Assembly: GCF_037081715.1 (NCBI RefSeq)
Contig: NZ_JAZDDH010000001.1
Coordinates: forward strand, 2,170,001 to 2,234,000
Reading direction: 5' to 3'
DNA length: 64,000 nt
Source: Halalkalicoccus sp. CG83
GTDB lineage: Archaea; Halobacteriota; Halobacteria; Halobacteriales; Halalkalicoccaceae
In this document: positions 17,927 to 25,991 of the stretch, piece by piece
Layout: each line of letters begins with the position of its first letter
How positions within the stretch are numbered: position 1 is the first letter of the stretch
The notes under the pieces: generated by a model
Database searches by the model: none
Told to the model about the DNA's origin: nothing
The model's input: only the letters and a program-made list of their open reading frames with translations
Made by a program: the position numbers and the translations under genes

Positions 17927-19503
17927 CGTTCGAGGAGAGCGTGGAGGTCGGCGGGGAGTTCGTTGCCGGCACGATCCTGCGTGGCGATCGAAACGCCGAT
18001 GAACAGGATCATCGCCACGAGCAACGCGACCGTTCCGACGGGGAACCCCTCACTGAAGGGGTAGAGCGCGAGGACGCCCGCCGCGAACCCGCCGAAGCCC
18101 GCGACCTCGGCGGCCATCGGAACGGCGCTGTAGAGGATGTTGACGACGAGTCCGCCGACGATGGCGGCGATCGCGCCCTCCTTGGTCGCACCCTTCCAGT
18201 TCAGCCCGAGGACGGCGATCGGAACGAACGCGGCGGCGAAGAAGCCCCAACCGATCGTCCCGAGGATGCCCACGAGCGTCTCGGAGTAGTAGACGACGCC
18301 GGTCGAGAGCAGCGTGAGGCCGGTGAGTGCACCCTGGGTGACCCGCAGCTCCGTCTTGTCGTCCGTGATAGGCCTGCCCATCGCCCGCGGGATGTCACGC
18401 GAGATCGCCGCCGCGCCGATGTTGAGGAACGAGTCGCTCGTCGACATGATCGCCGCGAGCAGTGCCGCGAGGATCAGTGCGGCGACGATGCTGGGGGTGA
18501 ACTCGAGGACGAACACCGGTCCGACCTCGCTCGCGCTGAAGGTCTGCTCGATCGCGCCGGCCTCGACCTGGGCGCGCATCGAGAGCCCCGCGGAGAAGGC
18601 GATCAGGCTCGAGATCGCGTAGGAGAACGCGGCGATCGGCGCGCCCCACTTCAGGATCGTCAGGTTACGGCTCATGTAGAACTTCGTGATCAGGTGGGGC
18701 TGGCCGGCCGTGCCGATCGAGAAGAGGATCCACCAACCGATGGCGACGAAGATCGCCGCGGTCGGGGTTCCGAGTCCGCCGAACGGCGAGATCAGGGTCG
18801 GGTCGGCGGTCGCGAGGTTCCGCGAGATCCCCTCCATGCCGCCGCCGAACGACAGCGCGTAGGCGAAGACGAACACCGCGCCAATGATCATCGTGATCGC
18901 CTGGATGAAGTCGGTCCAGACGCCGGCGATCATCCCGCCGAGCACGCTGTAGAGCAGCAGAATGAACGCGCCGCCGAATAGCCCCCAGATGACGGGGATG
19001 CCGAAGATCGCCCGCATGACGAACTGCAGCGCCGCGAGGTTGGTCGCGAGGTACGCGATCACGCCGACCGCGACCGCGAGACCGGTCAGCCCGCGCACCC
19101 AGTCGCTCTCGTAGCGGACGTACATGCCGTCCGCGAGCGTCAGCGTGTGGCGAATGTCCGCGAGTACGCGCATCCGTTTCGCGAGCACGACCCACGTGAT
19201 CAGGAAGCCGAGCGGCGCGGTGAAGAAGATCCACAGCGCGGTGGTGCCGAACTCGAAGACGAGCTCGGGCCCACCGACGAAGCCGAAGCCCGACTGGATC
19301 ACGGAGAAGGCTGTCATTGCTAGTACCCACGTCCCGACGCTCTTCCCGGTGATAAGGAAGTCGTCGGTCGAGTTGGTCTGGAGGTAGCCCCAGACGCCGA
19401 TCAGGACGACGATCAGCAGGTAGATCGACCCGAACGCGAGGATGACCGGGTCGTCCGCGACCGGGATCCCCCCCTCCTGGAGGGGAAGTAGCGTCTCAAT
19501 CAT
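17923..19503 (-). CDS. Sodium:solute symporter (SSS family)
   Basis: 526-aa transporter with about 13 membrane segments coupling Na+ entry to uptake of an organic solute. SSS landmarks include the early segment FSVIQSGFGFVGGPELVFEFG near residues 67-88 and the serine-rich unwound-helix region AAIMSTSDSFLNIGAAAISRD near 352-372. The N-terminal helix follows a short leader. It overlaps the small membrane gene upstream by 8 nt and the 152-aa gene downstream by 4 nt, giving a three-gene operon. The substrate is not determined; pantothenate, proline, acetate and sugars are all transported by this family. Confidence 0.93.
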   Translation of the reverse strand: MIETLLPLQEGGIPVADDPVILAFGSIYLLIVVLIGVWGYLQTNSTDDFLITGKSVGTWVLAMTAFSVIQSGFGFVGGPELVFEFGTTALWIFFTAPLGFLITWVVLAKRMRVLADIRHTLTLADGMYVRYESDWVRGLTGLAVAVGVIAYLATNLAALQFVMRAIFGIPVIWGLFGGAFILLLYSVLGGMIAGVWTDFIQAITMIIGAVFVFAYALSFGGGMEGISRNLATADPTLISPFGGLGTPTAAIFVAIGWWILFSIGTAGQPHLITKFYMSRNLTILKWGAPIAAFSYAISSLIAFSAGLSMRAQVEAGAIEQTFSASEVGPVFVLEFTPSIVAALILAALLAAIMSTSDSFLNIGAAAISRDIPRAMGRPITDDKTELRVTQGALTGLTLLSTGVVYYSETLVGILGTIGWGFFAAAFVPIAVLGLNWKGATKEGAIAAIVGGLVVNILYSAVPMAAEVAGFGGFAAGVLALYPFSEGFPVGTVALLVAMILFIGVSIATQDRAGNELPADLHALLER

Positions 19504-19996
19504 CGGCCTCCACCTCCATGTCCGTGGTTCGCTCGACCCGTTCGGGCGTCAGCGGCAGGTTCGCACCCTGCTGAGCCTCGCGGGCGTCCTCGAGAATGCT
19601 GTCGACGATCTCCTCGCTCCCGATCCGATCGAAGATCAGCGAGTAGTAGATCGCCCCCACCGGCGGCAGCAGCCAGAGGAACAGGAAGTAGACGAACGTC
19701 GACACCGGAACGCCCAGTACGTAGGAGTCGTAGGTGATCTCCGCCGCGTTCGGGTCCCAGAGCAGCCAGATTCCAGTGAGCCCGATCAGGAACACCGCCG
19801 TCAGCCCGGCGATCATGCCGGTGTACGGCGCGAGCGACCATTCACGCTCGTTCGTCTCGATCGACGCTGTAGCGATCGTTCCGAGAATGAGCAGGGCGGC
19901 CAGATACGAGAACAGCCGGTAGGTGCCGATCGCGGCCGTCACCAACAGGGCGGCCGAGAGCAGTCCGACCAGTCCCATGATCGTATTTCGTGCCAT
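19496..19996 (-). CDS. Small membrane protein linked to the symporter
   Basis: 166-aa protein with four hydrophobic segments in residues about 5-125 and a soluble acidic C-terminal tail. The ATG at 19996 gives MARNTIMG; an upstream TTG is ignored because the box A at 20019-20030 sits about 28 nt before this ATG, as for a leaderless gene. Small four-helix partner proteins commonly precede large SSS permeases. Here the overlap of 8 nt supports a two-component or accessory role. No enzymatic motif is present. Confidence 0.75.
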   Translation of the reverse strand: MARNTIMGLVGLLSAALLVTAAIGTYRLFSYLAALLILGTIATASIETNEREWSLAPYTGMIAGLTAVFLIGLTGIWLLWDPNAAEITYDSYVLGVPVSTFVYFLFLWLLPPVGAIYYSLIFDRIGSEEIVDSILEDAREAQQGANLPLTPERVERTTDMEVEADD

Positions 19997-20018
19997 CGCC
20001 CGTCCCAACAGATTCGAG

Positions 20019-20030
20019 ATACATAACTAT
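20019..20030 (-). promoter_or_regulatory. Box A promoter of the symporter operon
   Basis: On the minus strand ATAGTTATGTAT is centred about 28 nt upstream of the ATG at 19996, the classic leaderless spacing. It is the only A/T-rich stretch in the intergenic region. Confidence 0.5.
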
Positions 20031-20087
20031 TGATCCAACCGGCCCCGGAACCGGGGGGCCTATTCGTCTGCGGGCGAACCGGAGGAC

Positions 20088-20762
20088 ATGGTTCCGCCGA
20101 TCGTCGTCGACATCGACGGCACGATCACCCGGGGGGACGGATCGAGCGCGATCGATCCACGCCTCTTCGAGGAGCTGCGCGAGTGGCCCGAGCCGGTCGT
20201 GATCGCGACCGGCAAGGCGTTCCCCTACCCGGTGGCGCTCTGTCAGTTCGTCGGGATTCCCGCGCTGGTGATCGCCGAGAACGGGGGGATCGTGCTCGTC
20301 GACGAGGAAGTGCGGATCACCGGCGACGCCCGCGCCGCCCGCGCGGTCAGCGAGGAGTACCGCGAGGCCGGCTACGACCTCGGCTGGGGGGAGACCGACC
20401 TCGTGAACCGCTGGCGCGAGACCGAGGTCGCCGTCGACCGCGCGTCGCCGCTTGCACCCCTGGAGGCGCTCGCCGAGGACTACGGCCTCGAGGTGGTCGA
20501 CACCGGCTACGCCTACCACGTCAAGGACCCGGCGATCACGAAGGGCGAGGGACTGCGCGCGATCTGTACGGTCCTCGATCGGGACCCCGAGGAGTTCGCC
20601 GCGATCGGCGACTCGGAGAACGACGTTTCGACGTTCGCGGTCGTCGGACGCTCGTTCGCGGTCGCGAACGCGGACGAACTCGCCCGGACGAGCGCCGACG
20701 AGATCACCGAACGTTCCTACTCGGAGGGCGCCCTCGAGGCGCTCTCGGCGATCCGTTCGTAG
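20088..20762 (+). CDS. HAD-superfamily phosphatase, archaeal phosphoglycolate phosphatase type
   Basis: 224-aa Cof-type HAD hydrolase. Motif I is VVDIDGTIT (6-14) with nucleophile Asp8 and acid Asp10. The Lys of motif III is in the KGEGLRAI stretch near 150, and motif IV is GDSENDVSTF near 180-189, which binds Mg2+. The single-domain cap is that of archaeal phosphoglycolate phosphatases. It would remove 2-phosphoglycolate, but related HAD enzymes act on sugar phosphates. It is divergent from the symporter operon. Confidence 0.88.
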   Translation: MVPPIVVDIDGTITRGDGSSAIDPRLFEELREWPEPVVIATGKAFPYPVALCQFVGIPALVIAENGGIVLVDEEVRITGDARAARAVSEEYREAGYDLGWGETDLVNRWRETEVAVDRASPLAPLEALAEDYGLEVVDTGYAYHVKDPAITKGEGLRAICTVLDRDPEEFAAIGDSENDVSTFAVVGRSFAVANADELARTSADEITERSYSEGALEALSAIRS

Positions 20763-20842
20763 CTCATAGGAGCCGTCACGGAAACCGTCCTGTGGATCGA
20801 TCCATCCGGTCGTGCGGTCTCTCGTGTACGGACGTTCAACCG

Positions 20843-21148
20843 CTAACCGTCGGTCGACTCCTCGATCCAGTCGGCGAACGCCGGGAGGACGTCGTCCTCC
20901 TCGAAGCGCTCGATACAGGGGACGTCGTAGGGGTGTTCGGCCTCGACGCGCTCGACGAGGTCGGGGTAGCGCTCGTCGGTCGTCTTCGCGAGCAGGATCT
21001 CCTCGTCGTCGTCGATCACCTCGCCGTCCCAGCGGTACGTGGAGCGACAGGGGACCCGGTTGACGCAGGCGGCGAGGCGTTCCTCGACGAGGATGCGGGC
21101 GAGCGACGGGGCTACCTCGTTGGGAGCGGTGACGTAGACCGTCGGCAT
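20843..21148 (-). CDS. cutA: Divalent-cation tolerance protein CutA
   Basis: 101-aa small protein of the CutA1 family, which forms a trimeric ferredoxin-like fold. Conserved blocks are LVEERLAACVNRVP (about 20-33), the segment YRWDGEVIDDDEEILLAKTT (43-62) and HPYDVPCI (71-78 region). The length is the family norm. CutA is associated with copper and heavy-metal tolerance in bacteria, but its molecular role is unsettled. It ends close to the HEWD gene on the same strand. Confidence 0.93.
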   Translation of the reverse strand: MPTVYVTAPNEVAPSLARILVEERLAACVNRVPCRSTYRWDGEVIDDDEEILLAKTTDERYPDLVERVEAEHPYDVPCIERFEEDDVLPAFADWIEESTDG

Positions 21149-21152
21149 CGCG

Positions 21153-21338
21153 TCACTCGAACGGGCTGAAGGTGCCGTCGATGTCCCACTCGTGGATGCA
21201 GTGAGGGTTGCCGACCTTTCGGTCGTCGTCCTCGACGTCGATCCGCCAGCTGCCGTTTCGCTCGTTCCATACCTCCCGTCGCTCGCAGCGTTCGCAACCG
21301 CGCTGCCGTGGCGTTCTGAGTTCGGTACGTGTCAACAT
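21153..21338 (-). CDS. HEWD family small protein
   Basis: 61-aa protein with the CERCERREVWNER motif and the C-terminal HEWDIDGTFSPFE that names this haloarchaeal family. The two N-terminal cysteines and the Cys/His in NPHCIHEWD form a probable zinc site. ATG at 21338 is chosen: a box A-like GTTATCTG on the minus strand (around 21362-21369) lies about 28 nt upstream. A further 22-codon upstream extension lacks family sequence. Function unknown. It is followed at 4 nt by cutA. Confidence 0.85.
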   Translation of the reverse strand: MLTRTELRTPRQRGCERCERREVWNERNGSWRIDVEDDDRKVGNPHCIHEWDIDGTFSPFE

Positions 21339-21491
21339 GATCGTGACGACGGACCCCATGCAGATAACCGTAGCGACTTCGAACGGCGAGAGAGGGGACG
21401 ACACGGCGAAAAATCCAGGGAAAGAGATCTGGATGATCTGGTATATTCCCTTACCGAAACTCGAAGATCGACTACTCGTCGTCTTCGAGAG

Positions 21492-21851
21492 CTACCGTTC
21501 GTCCTCGACGACGCCGTCGTCCTTGACGTTCGGCGCACCGATCACCAGAATTCGGGACTCCTCACGAGCGGTGAGTCGGCGCCAGGCGTCGGGTTCCACT
21601 ACGACCACGTCGCCGGTCTCGAGGTCGAGACGGTCCTCCTCGACCTCCATCTCGAAGTGCCCCGAGAGGACGACGTAGAGCTCCTCCTGTTGCTCGTGGC
21701 GGTGGCGGTTGTTCGACTCGCCCTCCTCGTACTCCCAGACGCCGGGGCGCATCTCCTTCGGTCGAAGCTCGTAGCCGATCGCCCGCAGCCTCGGCTCGAT
21801 GCCGTCGATCTCCCGGGGCTCGACCTCGTCGATGGCACGGCGTTCGTACAT
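21492..21851 (-). CDS. Cupin domain protein
   Basis: 119-aa single-domain cupin with a beta-barrel metal site. Motif 1 reads NNRHRHEQQEELYVVLSG, giving His, His and Glu ligands, and motif 2 is LETGDVVVVEPDAWRRL, in which the usual His is replaced by Trp/Arg. This suggests weak metal binding or a sensor/binding role rather than a dioxygenase. It stands alone between two divergent neighbours. Substrate unknown. Confidence 0.88.
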   Translation of the reverse strand: MYERRAIDEVEPREIDGIEPRLRAIGYELRPKEMRPGVWEYEEGESNNRHRHEQQEELYVVLSGHFEMEVEEDRLDLETGDVVVVEPDAWRRLTAREESRILVIGAPNVKDDGVVEDER

Positions 21852-21953
21852 GGGAGATCATCGCCCGGAGCACGCAAAAAGATCCACCCTCGTATCAACG
21901 GATCGGATAGGACCTAACAATGAGGTCACGCCCGTCCTACTCCCGAACGCATC

Positions 21954-22175
21954 ATGGGTACTAACGACGAGGCGAGCGAACGGATCGAGGAGACGGAGAC
22001 GTGGCCCGACCTCGCGATCGGACTGTACGATCGACTGACCGGCCGTGGCGCCGAGATCACCTACGAGTTCGAGGAGATGGAGGTCGACGTGCCGAGCAAG
22101 ACCGGCGACGACGCCGACCACGCCCACTGGCGGGTCGACGGAACCCTCCGCATCACCACCCGCGAGAACGAGTAA
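21954..22175 (+). CDS. Hypothetical acidic protein, 73 aa (paralogue of the 8764 gene)
   Basis: 73-aa acidic soluble protein. It shares the order W-D-A, DR(L/N), VDVP, (N/D)GT-RI(S/T) with the 82-aa protein at 8764. It lies 4 nt before the 114-aa gene on the same strand, so they are probably one operon. No motif suggests a catalytic role. Both paralogues are short, single-domain and beta-strand rich. Confidence 0.7.
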   Translation: MGTNDEASERIEETETWPDLAIGLYDRLTGRGAEITYEFEEMEVDVPSKTGDDADHAHWRVDGTLRITTRENE

Positions 22176-22179
22176 CCGA

Positions 22180-22524
22180 ATGTCACGGTCGCTCGCCGTC
22201 GAGGCGGACCTCCGGCTTACCGTCGACGGAGAGGAGATCACGGTCTCCGGTGTGGACAACCATCTGACGGTCGCCGTGCCGACCGTCGCCGCGGGGCGGC
22301 GGACGCTGCGAGCGCTCGACGCGCTACCGACGGAGTTCGCGACGGCGGGAACACGGGCGCGCGACTCGGGACTGTCGGTCGACGTCACGTTCGAGGGAGT
22401 CACCGTCGCCCGACTGGGTCCGTTCGTCGAACCCGACGCCCTCTCACGGGCGCTCGGGATCGCGCCGGCACGGGTCCGGCCGGGTGCGATCGTGCGTGCG
22501 CTCGGTCGCCGTCTCATCCGGTGA
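22180..22524 (+). CDS. Hypothetical protein, 114 aa
   Basis: 114-aa soluble protein with ATG just 4 nt after the previous stop. The first 60 residues are beta-rich (LRLTVDGEEITVSGVDNHLTV would be two to three strands). The end is helical and basic (ALGIAPARVRPGAIVRALGRR). I do not recognise a family. Co-transcription with the 73-aa protein suggests a shared small pathway, or that the two are partners. Confidence 0.6.
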   Translation: MSRSLAVEADLRLTVDGEEITVSGVDNHLTVAVPTVAAGRRTLRALDALPTEFATAGTRARDSGLSVDVTFEGVTVARLGPFVEPDALSRALGIAPARVRPGAIVRALGRRLIR

Positions 22525-23047
22525 GGACGTAGACGTCCTCGTCGCATGGATCGCCCTCGACCGGTCGTGCCGACGCAGACCCGTTCGAACCCGTAGCCTC
22601 GATGGAGGGCGGTACCGAGTGCTCCACCCGCGAACGATTTCCTCCGATCGGAAGTGACCGCGCTCGTCGACCCGTTCGCATGCCGTCTCGAGCGGTCGCG
22701 GTCGCGTCCCGGAGCGTCGCTCGCGGCGGTCGGGAGGGGGATACGGGCGAGGCCTTCAGATAGTCCTCGGGCGTAGGCTCCCGATCGAGTCCCGCAGGCA
22801 CAAACGTCATACCGGAGGGCGTCCCCCTCCCCCGAGATCCAACCGTTACACGGCCAGCCGTCCACGCGCCGGCGGTAGACGTCGATCTGCCGTCCGAGCC
22901 GCCGCAATCGCTTCTCGACCGAGGACGGCATGGCTACCGCTTACGGACCGCCGACGAGCGTCAATCTTCCGCGATCCGAGCAGTTCGGCTTCGCTATCCC
23001 GCGTTCGAGTCCGGACCAGCTAAGCGGTCCGCACGCGTAGTCGTCCC
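22525..23047. other. Intergenic region with a possible decayed coding sequence on the minus strand
   Basis: No intact gene is seen. On the minus strand a plausible protein start (MPSSVEKRLRRLGRQIDVY) begins at 22931. Around 22800 a protein-like reading changes frame, to a segment containing LDREPTPEDYLKA. Near 22540 a GNAT-like fragment (ALGTALHRGYGFERV) sits in the first frame. This would fit a frameshifted relic, but chance high-GC coding potential is equally possible. The last 120 nt before 23048 are the promoter region of the methyltransferase. Confidence 0.25.
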
Positions 23048-23599
23048 ATGGGATTTCACACCTATCCGGTCGAGCGTGCTCCCGGTCTCGAGGAGCCCTC
23101 GCGCTATCGCTACCTCTCGCGAGAGGAGCTGCTCTCCACCCTCGACCTGCGGGGTGACGAGCAGGTCGTCGATCTGGGCAGCGGCACCGGCTTCTACACC
23201 GACGACGTCGCGCCCTTCGCGAGGCGTATCCACGCCGTCGACCTCCAGGCGGAGATGCACGAGCGCTATCGCGAGAAGGGGGTGCCGGGGAACGTCACGC
23301 TCGTCACGGCGGACGTCGCCGCCCTCCCGCTTCCGGACGGCGCCTTCGACGCTGCGATGACGACGATGACCTATCACGAGTTCCAGAGCCCCGACGCGCT
23401 CGCGGAGGTCCGGCGCGTCCTCCGGTCGGGCGGTCGATTCGTCGTCGCGGACTGGTCGGCCGCCGGGACCGGCGAGGACGGCCCGCCGACCGACGAGCGT
23501 TACGACCTCGCGACCGCCCGCGACCAGCTCCGGACGGCGGGGTTCTCGATCGAGCGGGCGGACGAACGTCCGGAGACGTTCCTGCTGGTCGCTCGCTGA
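23048..23599 (+). CDS. Class I SAM-dependent methyltransferase
   Basis: 183-aa methyltransferase of the Methyltransf_11 group. The SAM-binding motif I is VVDLGSGTGFYTDDV at about residues 40-54. The acidic end of strand 2 is IHAVDLQ, motif II-like is ADVAALPLPDGAFDAAMT, and motif III is VLRSGGRFVVADW. Substrate unknown; relatives methylate quinones, sterols and small thiols. It is monocistronic. Confidence 0.9.
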   Translation: MGFHTYPVERAPGLEEPSRYRYLSREELLSTLDLRGDEQVVDLGSGTGFYTDDVAPFARRIHAVDLQAEMHERYREKGVPGNVTLVTADVAALPLPDGAFDAAMTTMTYHEFQSPDALAEVRRVLRSGGRFVVADWSAAGTGEDGPPTDERYDLATARDQLRTAGFSIERADERPETFLLVAR

Positions 23600-23846
23600 G
23601 TCCTGTATGCTATGAAATCATACCCTCCGTATCGGGACAAGGATTACGTTCCGAACGCCGACTATCACGGGACGGGATCCGTACGATCCATCCGAATCGT
23701 CCTACGAACGTACGGTCTGTCAGTCGAGAACCGTCAGCTCCGACCACCGCGGTCGATGTCCCGACCGCGGTGAGACGGTCCGTAACCTCGCGGTCGGACG
23801 GGAGTGAACCGAACCGGGGACCCCGGCGCCCGATCGGCCGCGAGCA

Positions 23847-24305
23847 CTACGAGAAGTCCGGGAGATCGTCGGGCGGTTCGTAGTCGGACTCCCAGTCGAT
23901 GTACTCGTCCTTCAGGACGTCGCAGACGATCTGGCCGAGTTCGGTCATTCCGGCGTTGATCGAGGAGACGGTGCTCCAGCTGTCGAGTTCGGGGTGGAGG
24001 TCCCGCTCCTTCCAGTCCTCCGGAAGCCCGGGGGCGTGATAGCCCACGCGCTCGGCGAACGCGTCCCAGAAGAAGTCGAAACGCCGGATCAGCTCGAGGT
24101 CCCGGACGATCGCGAACTCCTCCTCGTCGACGTCGGTGTGTGCTGCCCACTCGTCCCACGCCTGATCCCAGGCGCCGTCGCGGAGAAACCCCTCGAGCTC
24201 GTCGCGCCGGTAGTCGGTGTCGCCCACCACCTCGGCGTCGTCGTACTCCGCGGGATCGATCTCGCGCAGTTCGGGCGGTTCGGGCATCTCCACGTTCAGG
24301 CTCAT
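23847..24305 (-). CDS. Hypothetical acidic protein, 152 aa
   Basis: 152-aa very acidic soluble protein with many aromatic residues (WDQAWDEWAAH, FDFFWDAFAERVGYHAPGLP). The ATG at 24305 begins MSLNVEMPEPPELREID; the longer upstream frame is composition noise. The C-terminal part ends DWESDYEPPDDLPDFS. No family is recognised. Its high helix content and acidic surface are those of a typical haloarchaeal cytosolic protein. Confidence 0.7.
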   Translation of the reverse strand: MSLNVEMPEPPELREIDPAEYDDAEVVGDTDYRRDELEGFLRDGAWDQAWDEWAAHTDVDEEEFAIVRDLELIRRFDFFWDAFAERVGYHAPGLPEDWKERDLHPELDSWSTVSSINAGMTELGQIVCDVLKDEYIDWESDYEPPDDLPDFS

Positions 24306-24454
24306 GTCCTCCGGTAGCACCGCTCGGCCGATAAGGGTTCGCTCCCGATCGGTCGTGAGCGCTCGCGCGGTCCACGGGGACGATGACGTGGACTGGCGAC
24401 CGTGGCGGCGACCGGATCCGCCAGCTTTCTCTCCCCCAGCCGCGAATCGTGGGC

Positions 24455-24895
24455 ATGGAGCTGCTGAAGACCCGCATCGAGAACCGCGAGATGGTCCAGC
24501 CGAACCACGCAAACAGCCTCGACACCGCCCACGGTGGGAACGTGCTCCACTGGATGGACGAGGTGGGCGCCATGTCGGCCATGCGGTTCGCCGGCGAGAC
24601 CTGCGTCACCGCCCGGATCAACCAGGTGAACTTCGAGCGGCCGATCCAGGTCGGGGACGTCGCGCTGATCCGAGCGTACGTCTACGAGGCCGGCGAGACG
24701 AGCGTCCGCGTCCGGCTCCAGACGTTCCGCGAGGACCTCCGGACCGGCGAGCACGAACAGACCACCGAGTCGTACTTCGTCTACGTTGCGATCGACGAGG
24801 ACCGCACGCCGACGACGGTTCCCGAGTTGACGGTCGAGAGCGAGGAGGCGGAACGCCTGCGCGAGGAGGCGCTCGCCGGCGAGAACGGCGACTGA
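24455..24895 (+). CDS. Acyl-CoA thioesterase, hotdog fold
   Basis: 146-aa hotdog thioesterase of the YciA/ACOT type, which hydrolyses acyl-CoA to acid and CoA. The conserved NHANSLDTAHGGNVLHWMDE (23-42) starts the core helix, with the catalytic acid near its end. TARINQVNFERPIQVGD is the following strand pair. ATG at 24455 is chosen since upstream in-frame codons lack family match. It is convergent with the zinc-ribbon gene, with the stops 2 nt apart. Confidence 0.92.
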   Translation: MELLKTRIENREMVQPNHANSLDTAHGGNVLHWMDEVGAMSAMRFAGETCVTARINQVNFERPIQVGDVALIRAYVYEAGETSVRVRLQTFREDLRTGEHEQTTESYFVYVAIDEDRTPTTVPELTVESEEAERLREEALAGENGD

Positions 24896-24896
24896 C

Positions 24897-25880
24897 CTAC
24901 TGGCCCTTCCAGGCGGGGACGTCGACGGCGGCGGTGATTCGTCGGAAGAACCCCCGCTGATCCGGTACGTTCTCGACGACGTCGTAGTCCGCCTCGAGCG
25001 TGCCGCCCTCGCGGAAGGAGAGCAGCGTCACCTCCGAGGTCTCCGCGCGCGCCGCGACGCCCTCCTCGACGGTACCCGAGGTCGTGACGACGATCGGATG
25101 CGCGTCGACGGACTCCGCGAACGCGCAGAACGAATCGATGCGCTCGGTGCTCGGCGTCTCGTGGATCGCCACCAGACGCCGATCGCCCATCAGGTCGTCC
25201 TCCGCGAGGACGTGGACCGGAACCGGATTGCCGGTCCCGTCGTCGACGGTCGCATCGATTTCGGTCTCGAAGCTCCGCTCCTCGAGGCTCTCCGCGATCG
25301 TCTCCCGGGCGGTCCGCTGTCGGTCGAGCCAGCGCTCGCCGTCGGCCGTGAGAGCGTACCGATACAGCACCCGTTCGATCGTCTCGTCGGGCGGGAACAT
25401 GTAGAGACAGTCCCGACACCAGAGCCGGTGGTCGGGCGTATCGAACACCTCCGTACACTCCTCGCAGACGTAACGGTCCGCCTCGGTCACGTTCTCCGGC
25501 TGGAGGCGCTCCTCGCAGTTCGGACAGCGGCTGCGGCCGTCCGCCTCGAACTCCTGCTCGGTGCCCACGTAGCCGCAGACGTGCTCGACGACCGTCCTCT
25601 CGACGGCGTGTGCGGCCTCGCATGCCGGACAGACGGTGGTGTACTGCATCCCCTCCGCGGAACACTCCGGACAGACGTACACCTTCGAGACGAACTCGTT
25701 GGCCAGTACGCCGCGGGCGGCGAACCGCTCGAGGACGTCGGCCGGATCGCCGTCGGCGTCGTCGAGGAGCCGCGCCGCCTCGGGATAACTGACCGCGCCG
25801 CTCTCGGCTATCTCGGGCTCGAACTCCGTGCCGTCCTCCGTCAAACTGTCAACCAATCGCAGCTCCCCTGGTGAGACCAT
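24897..25880 (-). CDS. Multi-zinc-ribbon protein, possibly TackOD1-like
   Basis: 327-aa soluble protein. An N-terminal helical/wHTH-like region (residues 1-70, with DVLERFAARGVLANEF) is followed by five CxxC pairs between about 70 and 180: VCPECSAEG, VCPACEAAH, RCPNCEERL, VCEECTEVF and WCRDCLYMF, plus HVCGYVG. The last 140 residues look like an alpha/beta domain of restriction-endonuclease or receiver type (PVHVLAEDDL, PIVVTTSGTVEEGV). The knuckle pattern recalls the TackOD1 output domain, but this is from memory. The ATG at 25880 is divergent from the TraB-like gene. Confidence 0.7.
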   Translation of the reverse strand: MVSPGELRLVDSLTEDGTEFEPEIAESGAVSYPEAARLLDDADGDPADVLERFAARGVLANEFVSKVYVCPECSAEGMQYTTVCPACEAAHAVERTVVEHVCGYVGTEQEFEADGRSRCPNCEERLQPENVTEADRYVCEECTEVFDTPDHRLWCRDCLYMFPPDETIERVLYRYALTADGERWLDRQRTARETIAESLEERSFETEIDATVDDGTGNPVPVHVLAEDDLMGDRRLVAIHETPSTERIDSFCAFAESVDAHPIVVTTSGTVEEGVAARAETSEVTLLSFREGGTLEADYDVVENVPDQRGFFRRITAAVDVPAWKGQ

Positions 25881-25991
25881 GGCTCGGTCGGTACGTTCTC
25901 CCGGACCCACATGAACGTGCGTTTCTCTCCGGTTGGACGGACAGTCGATCGCTTCGACACGGCTAAACCACGTGGCGAACAAAGGCCGGTG

